Origin: Bacillota bacterium
GTDB lineage: Bacteria; Bacillota_A; Clostridia; Clostridiales; Clostridiaceae
Assembly: GCA_021837545.1 (NCBI GenBank)
Contig: JAKBFR010000038.1
Coordinates: 1 to 19,512, forward strand
Direction of reading: 5' to 3'
DNA: 19,512 nucleotides
Shown here piece by piece: positions 1 to 7,069 of this stretch; within the stretch, counting starts at the first letter, position 1; the number at the start of each line of letters is the position of its first letter. The position numbers and the translations under genes were made by a program. The notes below the pieces were generated by a model. It was not told where the DNA came from. It ran no database searches and was given only the letters and a program-made list of their open reading frames with translations.

Positions 1-140
1 AGTTGTTCCAAATATGCTTGTTCAAAGCTTGCCTTTGAAGCTAGCATTTTGGGCACAACTTGTAATCTTAGAAGCACCCAGCAAAATCTTCAGTAACCGT
101 AACAAACGCATACCATCCCTTTTGGTTTATTAGTACTAAA
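1..140 (+). repeat. Dispersed intergenic element, copy A
   Basis: This stretch matches copy B (about 8170-8290) over roughly 110 nt at an estimated 70-75% identity. The shared core GCTTGCCTTTGAAGCTAGCA lies at 27-46 here and 8194-8213 there. After it both have an ACAACTTGT block, then CAAAATCTT and AGTAAC. The left end (AGTTGTTCC) is partly complementary to GGGCACAACT at 50-59, so the element can fold. Copy C near 4026-4260 shares the same 3' half. No reading frame runs through it. It may continue beyond the left window edge. Confidence 0.6.
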
Positions 141-205
141 CTTAATTTTTTTACGTTACTGCAAGTATTTTTATGTTTCGCCATACCCGTGGATTGTGAT
201 TTTAT

Positions 206-646
206 TTAGGCTAGTAATTTTTCGGCTTGTTCTTTTAGCAAATTAATTTTGCTTTCTGCATCTACAACTGAAAAACTATATATATCTACGAAATTATAGA
301 AATAATTAGCAAAAGATATTCTTTTATTTCGTTTTACATCTAATTCTTTCCCTATCTCTTCCAATAAATCAACTTCTTTTTCATTGTATTCCCCATCAAT
401 AAGCGCAAGACCTATTAATTCAAAATAAATAATATTTTTGCTTCTTTCAGAAGAACTTTTTAAAGTTTCATATACAGAATTTAAATTTATCTCTGTTATT
501 TCACTTTCTTTTATATTTAATTCATCTAAATAATCATTATAAAGATTCTTTTCTTCTTTTGCGAAAATATTATCTGAATTTGCAAGACCTTTGACCAATT
601 GCATAAAAGAAATTCCTTCATTTTTACTTAATTCATTTAAAAACAT
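206..646 (-). CDS. TerB-like acidic helical protein of unknown function
   Basis: This is a 146-residue, mostly helical, soluble protein with no signal peptide or membrane segment. It holds two similar acidic stretches. One near residues 20-45 contains ANSDNIFAKEE, and one near residues 80-105 contains ALIDGEYNEKEVDLLEE. The second has the (A/I)DGE...E pattern seen in TerB/tellurite-resistance-like domains, so I infer a TerB-like fold. The family has no agreed enzymatic activity. I chose the ATG at 646 because a strong AGGAGGGG ribosome binding site (652-659) sits 5 nt upstream. The frame opens further, to a TTG at 673, but that would place the binding site inside the gene. It lies about 200 nt downstream of lepA behind a perfect inverted repeat, so it is probably its own transcription unit. 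Confidence 0.7.
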   Translation of the reverse strand: MFLNELSKNEGISFMQLVKGLANSDNIFAKEEKNLYNDYLDELNIKESEITEINLNSVYETLKSSSERSKNIIYFELIGLALIDGEYNEKEVDLLEEIGKELDVKRNKRISFANYFYNFVDIYSFSVVDAESKINLLKEQAEKLLA

Positions 647-678
647 ATAAACCCCTCCTAAATTTCTATTCAATAAAA

Positions 679-716
679 ATTATTTGTATAATACTAATTA
701 TTATTATACAAATAAT
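679..716. promoter_or_regulatory. Perfect 15-bp inverted repeat upstream of the TerB-like gene
   Basis: The arms at 679-693 and 702-716 are exactly complementary, separated by an 8-nt loop. On the minus strand the right-hand side runs into a T-rich stretch (TTTTTATT), 33 nt before the ATG at 646. It could be a terminator for lepA (128 nt past its stop), an attenuator in the leader of the TerB-like gene, or an operator. The sequence alone does not decide. Confidence 0.55.
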
Positions 717-843
717 CCCTTAAATTTAATATATTTTTATTTCACTCATTTATAATTTTTTTATTATACTTAATCAGAATTTTGATTAGTTCATCTAAAT
801 TATATGCATGAAATATCCCCATTATATTTTTATAATATATATA

Positions 844-2655
844 TTAATCTACTTTTAAGATTGCCATAAATGCTTCTTGTGGAACTTCAACAGATCCGAC
901 TTGTCTCATTCTCTTCTTTCCTTCTTTTTGCTTTTCAAGTAATTTCTTCTTTCTTGAAATATCTCCACCATAACATTTAGCTAATACGTCTTTTCTCATA
1001 GCTTTTACAGTTTCTCTTGCTATAATCTTACCTCCAATTGCTGCTTGAATTGGAACTTCAAACATTTGTCTTGGAATTGCTTCTTTTAATTTTTCAACTA
1101 TTCCTCTTCCTTTATGATATGCTCTTTCCTCTGGAACTATCATTGATAGTGCATCAACTATATCTCCATTTAATAATATATCTAATTTAACTAGCTTAGT
1201 TCTAATATATCCTTTTAATTCATAATCTAAAGATGCATATCCTTTAGTTCTAGATTTTAAAGTGTCAAAGAAATCATATATTATTTCATTTAGCGGAATA
1301 TCATATTTTACAACTGCTCTAGTTTCTTCTATATATTCCATATCAATATATACACCTCTTCTGTCTTGACACAATTCCATAACTGATCCAACATAATCTT
1401 TTGGAGTTATTATAGATGCCTTAACTACTGGTTCTTCCATATAATCCACTTCAGTTAAAGGTGGTAGATTAGTTGGATTTGTTATTTCTAATATTTCACC
1501 ATCTGTTTTAATTACTTTATATATAACTGATGGTGCAGTTGTAATTATATCTAAATTAAACTCTCTTTCAACTCTTTCTTGAATTATTTCCATGTGCAAT
1601 AATCCTAAGAATCCACATCTAAATCCAAATCCTAAGGCCATTGATGTTTCTGGTTCAAAATTTAATGCTGCATCATTTATTTGCAATTTTTCTAAAGCTT
1701 CTCTTAATTCATCATACTTTGCTCCATCCACTGGAAATATTCCTGAATAAACCATTGGTATAGCAGGTTTATAACCTACAAGTGCCTTTTCTGTTGGTCT
1801 GTTAGCTTCTGTTATAGTATCTCCAACTCTAGCATCCCTAACATTTTTAATTGATGCGGTCACATAACCAACATCTCCTGCGCTTAATTCATCAATTGGA
1901 AGTACTCCTGGAGTAAATACACCGACTTCAGTAACCTCATAAAATTTATTAGTTGCCATAAGCTTAATTTTGCTTCCAATCTTTATTTTTCCATCCATTA
2001 CTCTCACTATACACACAACGCCCTTATAGCTATCATAATATGAATCAAAAATTAATGCCTTTAAAGGTGCTTCTTCGTCTCCATCTGGTGATGGTATGTT
2101 CTTAACAACATATTCTAACACATCACCTATATTAAGCCCTGTTTTTGCAGATATCATAGGTGCTTCTGATGCATCTATTCCTATTACATCCTCAATCTCT
2201 TTTTTAATTTCTTCTGGTCTTGCAGATGGCAAATCAATCTTATTTATTACTGGTGCAATTTCCAAATTATTATCTAATGCTAAATAACAATTAGCCAAAG
2301 TTTGCGCTTGAACACCTTGTGTTGCATCAACAACCAATATAGCACCTTCACAGGCTGCTAAACTTCTTGACACTTCATAATTAAAATCCACATGTCCTGG
2401 AGTATCAATTAAATTAAAAATATATTCTTCACCATTGTCTCTTTTATATATAAGTCTCGCTGCTTGAGACTTTATTGTAATCCCTCTTTCTTTTTCTATA
2501 TCCATATTATCTAGAACTTGTTCTTCCATTTCCCTTTTAGTTAAGGTCCCTGTAGTTTCAAGTAATCTATCAGCAAGGGTTGACTTACCATGATCAATAT
2601 GTGCTACTATTGAAAAATTTCTGATATGTTCTTGTCTTTCACTTTTCATACGCAT
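844..2655 (-). CDS. lepA: Elongation factor 4 (LepA), ribosome back-translocating GTPase
   Basis: This 603-residue protein has the standard length and full domain order of LepA/EF4, a cytoplasmic translation GTPase that binds stalled or mis-translocated ribosomes. The G domain is complete: G1 AHIDHGKST at residues 18-26, G2 RGIT near 58-61, DTPGH at 84-88, NKID at 138-141 and SAK at 169-171. The C-terminal EF4-specific domain carries the conserved [24 protein letters not shown] region, which is cited here only by position, about residues 563-585, with CYGGD and RKKKLL as key parts. The start is taken at the ATG at 2655, with AGAAGG 5 nt upstream. A second ATG two codons later is possible. A long intergenic region separates it from the upstream gene, so it probably has its own promoter. 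In many Firmicutes lepA lies near spoIIP, gpr, rpsT, holA and comEC, as it does here. Confidence 0.97.
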   Translation of the reverse strand: MRMKSERQEHIRNFSIVAHIDHGKSTLADRLLETTGTLTKREMEEQVLDNMDIEKERGITIKSQAARLIYKRDNGEEYIFNLIDTPGHVDFNYEVSRSLAACEGAILVVDATQGVQAQTLANCYLALDNNLEIAPVINKIDLPSARPEEIKKEIEDVIGIDASEAPMISAKTGLNIGDVLEYVVKNIPSPDGDEEAPLKALIFDSYYDSYKGVVCIVRVMDGKIKIGSKIKLMATNKFYEVTEVGVFTPGVLPIDELSAGDVGYVTASIKNVRDARVGDTITEANRPTEKALVGYKPAIPMVYSGIFPVDGAKYDELREALEKLQINDAALNFEPETSMALGFGFRCGFLGLLHMEIIQERVEREFNLDIITTAPSVIYKVIKTDGEILEITNPTNLPPLTEVDYMEEPVVKASIITPKDYVGSVMELCQDRRGVYIDMEYIEETRAVVKYDIPLNEIIYDFFDTLKSRTKGYASLDYELKGYIRTKLVKLDILLNGDIVDALSMIVPEERAYHKGRGIVEKLKEAIPRQMFEVPIQAAIGGKIIARETVKAMRKDVLAKCYGGDISRKKKLLEKQKEGKKRMRQVGSVEVPQEAFMAILKVD

Positions 2656-3167
2656 AACTGCCTTCTAAACTTAAGACAGTTCCTTCACCCCCGTTATAAT
2701 TAAATCAGCTAAATTATAACATACATCCATTTAAAAAGGCTACAAGAAAATCTCTTCATAGACTTTTCAATTCACAATTCATGCCCTTTAAGGTACCCTG
2801 TGGGCAATCATCAATAAAAACTCCAAGGAAAAAGTTCAAATGACGAAATATTAAAGGAAACACGACTCGCAGTCATGCGCTGTGGAAGTTCAAAAAGCCA
2901 AATATGTAATGTCCACAATGGGAAAGTTCGAGAACCAAATATAAAAATTAGACTCTCACGTTTGGACTTTCACTTCGAATTTCTTTCGTTTTTCACTTTT
3001 AATTCGTAATTTCTTTATGTTATAAGTTATTAGTAGTTTTTTAAGTTCCTGATTGTGCTTCCCATTCTTTTCGCAGTGTGTGCTTTTTTTTATTTGTGAA
3101 AAGTTCTTGGTTGCGCTTCGCGCTTTTTTTATTTGTGAAAAGTTCTTGGTTGCGCTTCGCGCTTTTT
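2656..3167. other. Gene-free stretch between lepA and the small membrane protein gene
   Basis: No supported gene lies here. Closest to lepA, a TATAAT-like hexamer around 2711-2716 (minus strand) could be part of the lepA promoter, but I see no convincing -35 box. Positions 2822-2985 hold dispersed element copy D. Positions 3098-3175 hold two 39-bp tandem units, with a decayed relative just before them (about 3050-3097). The remainder is AT-rich sequence with no clear signal. Confidence 0.6.
2822..2985 (-). repeat. Dispersed intergenic element, copy D (inverted relative to copy C)
   Basis: Read on the minus strand, this matches the central part of copy C (about 4060-4145) in order: a GTGAGAGTC block, a TATTTGG..TTCTCGAACTT block, GAACTTCC.CAGCG, then GAGTCG.GTTTCCTT. 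Copy D contains the TATTTGG...GAACTT segment twice, about 47 nt apart, so it appears to be an expanded version. It is non-coding. Identity is estimated by eye. Confidence 0.6.
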
Positions 3168-3175
3168 TTATTTGT
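3098..3175 (+). repeat. Two tandem 39-bp units with a hairpin and T-run
   Basis: Units at 3098-3136 and 3137-3175 are identical. Each starts GAAAAGTTCTTGG, then has GCGC-TTC-GCGC (a 4-bp stem) followed by seven T, then ATTTGT. A degenerate unit precedes them at about 3050-3097. On the plus strand each resembles a short intrinsic terminator, although no plus-strand gene lies upstream. The last unit overlaps the TAA stop (3168-3170) of the small minus-strand gene. Confidence 0.8.
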
Positions 3176-3497
3176 GTATATTTTTTAATATTTCTTCTAT
3201 TTTATTTATAAAAACGGATTCATTTTTTATTTTAAAATTATTATCTCCTAATCTTACTAATATGTCTTTCTCTGATTCTTTATAAATTTTCAGAAATGAA
3301 TTATCCTTTATAAAATTCGAAAAATCTTCTCCAAATTTTTCACTTACAAGTTCATAATTTTCATTTGTATTTCCAAGAGGTGATAATGCTTTAGTATTAA
3401 TTACATCTACTTTAATAATTCCAAGTAAAACAAAAAATAAAATCAAAAATGCTGGTAATACTTTTTTAAATATGTAACCCTTAAAAATATTCTTCAT
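3168..3497 (-). CDS. Small membrane-anchored protein of unknown function
   Basis: This 109-residue protein was not recognised. The N-terminus is basic (KNIFKGYIFKK), followed by one strongly hydrophobic segment at about residues 13-29. This is either a signal anchor or an uncleaved signal peptide. The remaining 75-80 residues are polar and lysine/glutamate rich, and would face outside the membrane if the usual positive-inside rule holds. There are no cysteines and no enzyme motifs. The ATG at 3497 has GGGTG about 8 nt upstream. The gene lies between lepA and spoIIP, isolated by repeat-rich DNA on both sides. Its stop codon falls within a tandem 39-bp repeat unit, so its C-terminus may have been shaped by the repeat. 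A role in sporulation is possible from position only. Confidence 0.6.
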   Translation of the reverse strand: MKNIFKGYIFKKVLPAFLILFFVLLGIIKVDVINTKALSPLGNTNENYELVSEKFGEDFSNFIKDNSFLKIYKESEKDILVRLGDNNFKIKNESVFINKIEEILKNIHK

Positions 3498-3717
3498 ATT
3501 AAAAACACCCTTTTCAAATAAGTTAATTCATGTTTAAACTATCTCTAATATTTTCTTTAACTTTTTATTTAGATTCTTTCCATATTTAGAAAGTATTATT
3601 CATTACTTTACTAATATTATGTTATTGTTGTATCTACCCAAATAATTTTTTAATCTAATACTATGTTAACCTGAATTTTATAATAGCTGAATAAATTTTT
3701 AGGATTTTTATATATGT

Positions 3718-3749
3718 AAAAGTTCTTGATTGTGCGGTCGCACTTTTTT
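3718..3749 (+). repeat. Single diverged copy of the hairpin/T-run unit
   Basis: It begins AAAAGTTCTTGATTG like the units at 3098-3175, then has GTGC-GGTC-GCAC (stem 3732-3735 with 3740-3743) and six T. The stem bases differ from the tandem units but remain complementary. That compensation suggests the hairpin itself is maintained. It is in the same orientation as the tandem copies. Confidence 0.55.
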
Positions 3750-4025
3750 CATATGTGCGTATTTTTTATATGTGTATATCTTCACCATATGAGAGTATGT
3801 ACTTTCTACTTAATAAAGTTATAGCATTCTATAATGATCAAAATCTTAAATATACAAAAAGAATTCATTGAAATTATCACATATCGTTGAATGAATATAT
3901 TAATTTTTATTATGTAACTCTATCATATATACCAAAGTTCCAAGTTACTCCTATAATTTTCATATATATATCTTAAACTAGAAATAAGGGGGCATGCTTT
4001 TGTGGAGTGTTGCATCAGAGGATTT

Positions 4026-4260
4026 AACTGTAGATATTTCTTCAGTAGAAGTTGTTCCACTTTGAAGTGAGAGTCCAAATCTTGTATTTGGATTCTCGAA
4101 CTTCCTCAGCGAACGCATGTGAGTCGAGTTTCCTTGCCTCAGGAGCATGCATAAATGGGTGCAACTTCTACTGATAGAAATCCACAGTGTATTTTCTTAG
4201 TAACCGAAACAACAGAGTACCATTTCTTTCGACGGATTATACCCAAAGTGCAATTTCCAC
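4026..4260 (+). repeat. Dispersed palindromic element, copy C (largest copy)
   Basis: Outer arms at 4026-4058 and 4157-4188 are imperfect inverted repeats. The best part, CAGTAGAAGTTG, is matched by CAACTTCTACTG. Between them is a second hairpin: GAGAGTCCAAAT (4069-4080), loop CTTGT, ATTTGGATTCTC (4086-4097), with one G-T pair. Its middle matches copy D in inverted orientation. Its 3' half (GTGCAACTT, then CTTAGTAACCG.AACAA and TACCA) matches copies A and B. It carries no reading frame. The length and nested palindromes resemble a MITE or REP-like element, but no target-site duplication was identified. Confidence 0.6.
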
Positions 4261-4269
4261 CTTCTGTAT

Positions 4270-5328
4270 CTATTTATTTAAAATTTCTGCAATTACTCTA
4301 GCCATACATTCTGCTGTAACTTTTGATTCTTCCGGAGTGTTAGTATTTGAACCTATTTCAAAAAGCAAACATCCATCACTTTTACTTTGATTAAATGCAT
4401 TTTTACCTCTATTATACGTGAATATTTTTGTGGGTAAAGTTGGAAATAACTCAGATGTTTTGTTAAATACCTTTTCTGTAAGTTCTTTATTCTTATCATA
4501 TCTTGTACTATTTTTAGCATTTACAAACATTATTTTCGATGCACTCATTCCATAAACTTCAGTTGTCGTTATAGCTTTATTTTCTATTGAATCTCTATGC
4601 AAATCTATAATCATTTTAAAATCTCCATATTGTTTTAAATATTTATCAACAGTTTCTCCAGATCTTGTATAACTATCATTATAAGAAATACAGTGATCAG
4701 TTTTATCATGTATTACTGAAATTCCATAATTCTCTTCGAGTTCATTAGCAAGAACATCTCCAACTCCAACTACATTTGTATTTTCATCTGAACTTTCTGG
4801 TTCTGTTGCATTATAATTTTCAGTAGTATGACTATGATAAATTAATATTTCTGGCTTTGACTTATTTATTTCCTTTTTTAAACTTGCATCATAAATTTGT
4901 GTATTTTTACTATCATTATTTGCAGGTAACTTAGAAATACTCTCTTCACTGACTTGGAATGGATTAAAGGTAAAAGTTGACTTAGTATTATTATCATCTA
5001 TATTATAAAAAAAACTAACTTCATTTTGTATTATTCCTCTATAACTAAAATTATTTAAACCTAATACTTCAAAGCAAACCGTCTTTAGTGAAAGCTTATT
5101 TTCAGCATAATTCCCCTCATCGTAAGTTTGAGATTCTATTATTGGCATTCCTAAATTTAATAATTCAACATAAGCAAAGGCTCCTCTTTCTCTATTATCT
5201 TTTAAAAAACTACCAAGTCTTATAAATAAGATACTTAAAATCAAAATAAGCACTACTATACCTATATTTATATTAGGTTTTACTTTAATTTTTTTTCGAA
5301 TGTTATTTGTTCTTTCTCTTCTGATCAT
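4270..5328 (-). CDS. spoIIP: Stage II sporulation protein P, engulfment peptidoglycan amidase/endopeptidase
   Basis: This 352-residue protein has a short basic cytoplasmic tail, one membrane helix at about residues 22-38, and an extracytoplasmic SpoIIP domain from about residue 150 to the end. Conserved blocks include IYHSHTTENY, a zinc-site type motif (His and Glu), then MIIDLHRDS and LLFEIGSNTNT. In Bacillus, SpoIIP cuts stem peptides from septal peptidoglycan and works with SpoIID and SpoIIM in the mother-cell membrane to drive engulfment. I chose the ATG at 5328 because AAGGTG (5335-5340) sits 6 nt upstream. The in-frame GTG at 5337 is inside that binding site. gpr lies directly upstream, a common clostridial and bacillar pairing. 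A hairpin lies between the two genes, so separate control (sigma-E for spoIIP, sigma-G for gpr in Bacillus) is plausible, but I could not identify such promoters. Confidence 0.93.
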   Translation of the reverse strand: MIRRERTNNIRKKIKVKPNINIGIVVLILILSILFIRLGSFLKDNRERGAFAYVELLNLGMPIIESQTYDEGNYAENKLSLKTVCFEVLGLNNFSYRGIIQNEVSFFYNIDDNNTKSTFTFNPFQVSEESISKLPANNDSKNTQIYDASLKKEINKSKPEILIYHSHTTENYNATEPESSDENTNVVGVGDVLANELEENYGISVIHDKTDHCISYNDSYTRSGETVDKYLKQYGDFKMIIDLHRDSIENKAITTTEVYGMSASKIMFVNAKNSTRYDKNKELTEKVFNKTSELFPTLPTKIFTYNRGKNAFNQSKSDGCLLFEIGSNTNTPEESKVTAECMARVIAEILNK

Positions 5329-5488
5329 ATATATCACCTTATTCCCCCTTGTACTATTTTATATTATGTCTATAACTGTTCTAGCCACTCCCACTCTTTA
5401 GATAGAAGTTAATACCGCACAGTCATATACGAGGTGCCCCTTATCGGTACTATATGTCCACTATTAGGATGATTTAACTAAAATCAGA

Positions 5489-5517
5489 TTCAAGTGGAAT
5501 ACAAAATTCCACCTGAA
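5489..5517 (-). terminator. Hairpin downstream of gpr, possible terminator
   Basis: A 12-bp stem (arms 5489-5500 and 5506-5517) with a 5-nt loop lies 57 nt past the gpr stop. In minus-strand RNA all twelve positions pair, with one G-U. In plus-strand RNA that pair would be an A-C mismatch, which favours function on the gpr transcript. The following T-run is weak (GATTTTAG), so it may instead be a processing or stability hairpin. Confidence 0.45.
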
Positions 5518-5573
5518 AAGTTTTACTTTATAATTATATTAATAAATTTACATAATTATTCTTCCAATCAAAA

Positions 5574-6557
5574 TCACCCCATAAATTTATTGATTTCTTC
5601 CATATTCATATTAGGTTGCACAGCCATATTTATTCCATTAGCTATTATTTTTGATAAGGAATTTATGACTAAATCAATATCTTTTGGTGTAACTATCATA
5701 TCTGTATTGTTTTTCGTTGATATTACTTCCTTAATAAGATTCTCTTTTTCATTTTTATCAAGAGATTTTAACATTTTATAAAAATCAGTTCCACTTGATG
5801 ATTGGCTTATTAGTGAGTCTACAACTAAATCTATAGTATCATTGGTAATTGTAATTGCATCTACAACTGTTGGTACTCCTATAGCAATAACCTTTACGCC
5901 TAAAGTTTCTTCATTTATTTGTTTTCTATTATTTCCAACTCCGGCACCTGGTGATATTCCTGTATCGCCAATTTGAATTGTTGTATTTACTCTTTGAACC
6001 CTTCTTGCGGCTAGTGCATCTATACATATTACTAGATCTGGTTTGATTTTTTCCACAACTCCCTTAATTATTTCCACTGTTTCAATACCTGTAACTCCTA
6101 ATACTCCTGGAGCTATTGAACAAACAGGTCTAACAGAGTCATCAATTGCTTCAGGCATTACTGTTTGCAAATGTCTTGTTACCATTATTTTTTCTGTTAC
6201 TTTTGGGCCTAAAGCGTCTGGAGTTACTTGCCAATTTCCAAGTCCCACAATTAATGCAGTTTTTTTAGTATCAATTTTTATTAATCTTCCTAAAATTTCT
6301 GATACCACCTCAGAAACTCTATCCATAGTTTCTCCATCATAAGCAGTAAAATCAGGAATATCTATAGTTACATAATTCCCTTTTGGTTTTCCAATTTTTT
6401 TGGCTCCTTCTTCATTTTTCACTTTCACTGTAGTTACTTTAATATTTTTTTCACTTTCTTCAATAACTTCAATTCCATCTATATCTCCTTCTGCCTTATG
6501 ATTTTCTTTATATATTTCCCTTGCTTCAAGTACTAGATCTGTTCTAACATTTATCAT
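5574..6557 (-). CDS. gpr: Germination protease GPR (SASP-degrading, family A25)
   Basis: This 327-residue protein matches the family length. GPR is made in the forespore as a zymogen and, during germination, cleaves the small acid-soluble proteins that coat spore DNA, releasing amino acids. The N-terminus contains VRTDLVLEA, which resembles the Bacillus autoprocessing site (cleavage after the Leu of RTDL). By analogy the propeptide here would be only about 8 residues. Two conserved aspartates proposed as catalytic in Bacillus (Asp127 and Asp193 of B. megaterium) correspond to D114 in VTPDALGP and D180 in VICIDALAARR, both offset by 13. The ATG at 6557 has GAGGTG 5 nt upstream. It is divergent from rpsT, with a 172-nt gap that also holds the rpsT promoter. 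I saw no convincing sigma-G promoter by eye. Confidence 0.96.
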   Translation of the reverse strand: MINVRTDLVLEAREIYKENHKAEGDIDGIEVIEESEKNIKVTTVKVKNEEGAKKIGKPKGNYVTIDIPDFTAYDGETMDRVSEVVSEILGRLIKIDTKKTALIVGLGNWQVTPDALGPKVTEKIMVTRHLQTVMPEAIDDSVRPVCSIAPGVLGVTGIETVEIIKGVVEKIKPDLVICIDALAARRVQRVNTTIQIGDTGISPGAGVGNNRKQINEETLGVKVIAIGVPTVVDAITITNDTIDLVVDSLISQSSSGTDFYKMLKSLDKNEKENLIKEVISTKNNTDMIVTPKDIDLVINSLSKIIANGINMAVQPNMNMEEINKFMG

Positions 6558-6617
6558 ATAAACACCTCATTATATATTTAGTCAGTTTTATTTTTCCTTT
6601 TTCTTTGAATTTAATAC

Positions 6618-6646
6618 TTGAATTACATAACTTGTGATGCTATAAT
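6618..6646 (+). promoter_or_regulatory. Sigma-A promoter of rpsT
   Basis: TTGAAT (6618-6623) and TATAAT (6641-6646) are separated by exactly 17 nt. Transcription would begin near 6653, giving a leader of about 77 nt before the rpsT ATG. Confidence 0.85.
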
Positions 6647-6652
6647 AAGGTT

Positions 6653-6729
6653 TGTTGAATATGAACTCGTACGCAGATTTCCCCAAAAGCTGCAGAGACC
6701 CTATAAAAATTTAAGGGGGTGAATTAAGA
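6653..6729 (+). promoter_or_regulatory. Structured leader of rpsT with pairing options for the ribosome binding site
   Basis: The binding site AGGGGGT (6714-6720) can pair with ACCCT (6698-6702), which would hide it. A second C-run, TTTCCCC (6678-6684), sits in the loop of a small GCAG...CTGC hairpin (6673-6676 with 6690-6693) and could pair with the same G-run. Autogenous control of S20 is known in gammaproteobacteria. Here it is an inference from pairing alone. Confidence 0.4.
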
Positions 6730-6993
6730 ATGGCAAATATAAAATCAGCTAAAAAGAGAATTAAAGTTACTCAAACTAAGACTTTAAATAACAGAATGGT
6801 TAAGTCTGCTTTAAAGACTGCTATAAAGAAATTTGAAGTTGCTGTAGAAGCTAAGAATAGTGAAGACGCTAAAACTTTATATACATCAGTTGTTAAGTCA
6901 TTAGACATGGCTGCTTCTAAGGGAGTTGTTCATAAGAACATGGCTGCTAGAAAGAAATCAAGATTAGCTACAAAGTTAAGCGCTATGGCATAA
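6730..6993 (+). CDS. rpsT: 30S ribosomal protein S20
   Basis: This 87-residue, lysine/arginine-rich, all-helical protein begins [12 protein letters not shown], the typical S20 start, and has the C-terminal [16 protein letters not shown] block. S20 binds 16S rRNA early in 30S assembly. It is the only plus-strand protein gene in the window. The start at 6730 is supported by AAGGGGGTGA, about 9 nt upstream. Promoter, leader and terminator are all visible, so it is a complete single-gene unit. The converging holA gene ends 76 nt past the rpsT stop, and the two share a terminator. Confidence 0.98.
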   Translation: MANIKSAKKRIKVTQTKTLNNRMVKSALKTAIKKFEVAVEAKNSEDAKTLYTSVVKSLDMAASKGVVHKNMAARKKSRLATKLSAMA

Positions 6994-7000
6994 TCTTAAA

Positions 7001-7032
7001 AACCCATCTATCACTAGATGGGTTATTTTTTT
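7001..7032. terminator. Bidirectional intrinsic terminator of rpsT and holA
   Basis: A perfect 10-bp stem AACCCATCTA / TAGATGGGTT (7001-7010 and 7015-7024) has a 4-nt loop. On the plus strand it is followed by ATTTTTTT. On the minus strand the stem runs straight into TTTTTAAG. It therefore suits both converging genes. A second small hairpin (AAGTGC-GTT-GCACTT, 7047-7061) lies between it and the holA stop. Confidence 0.92.
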
Positions 7033-7069
7033 GCGCAAATTACGAGAAGTGCGTTGCACTTTCTTTAGT

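Larger units (their letters stand above)
3498..4269. other. Gene-free repeat-rich stretch between the small membrane protein gene and spoIIP
   Basis: These 772 nt carry no supported gene on either strand. They contain a relative of the 39-bp hairpin unit (3718-3749) and the largest copy of the dispersed palindromic element (copy C, about 4026-4260), which ends close to the spoIIP stop. The stretch 3500-3715 and the stretch 3750-4000 are plain AT-rich sequence in which I see no clear signal. Confidence 0.6.

Noticed and set aside
761..790. Small inverted repeat TAATCA...TGATTA as lepA terminator
   Set aside because: Only six pairs, no T-run on the gene strand. The perfect 15-bp repeat at 679-716 is a better candidate.
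3098..3175. Tandem direct repeats considered as a CRISPR array
   Set aside because: Units are back-to-back with no unique spacers, only two exact copies, and there is no cas gene. The CAATTAT array at 13193 also lacks spacers.
5329..5337. GTG at 5337 as the spoIIP start (also GTG at 16188 for sigF and GTG at 19405 for the Lon-like gene)
   Set aside because: The first two lie inside the ribosome binding site of a better ATG. The third is internal, since the frame remains open to the window edge.
5390..5480. Possible further member of the dispersed element upstream of spoIIP (GATGATTTAACT, AGAAGTTAATACC words)
   Set aside because: Only short word matches to copy C and no consistent block order, so not enough to call.
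5494..5781. A 95-codon plus-strand frame opposite the end of gpr
   Set aside because: Most of it is antisense to the gpr coding sequence, which is clearly real. Its hydrophobic look is a by-product of AT-rich antisense codons.
6558..6617. Sigma-G promoter for gpr and sigma-E promoter for spoIIP
   Set aside because: I looked for both by eye and found no pair of boxes at correct spacing that was better than chance.
6661..6714. A 17-codon upstream reading frame in the rpsT leader (ATG at 6661, TAA at 6712-6714)
   Set aside because: The predicted transcript start leaves only about 8 nt before this ATG and no binding site. The frame is probably chance.
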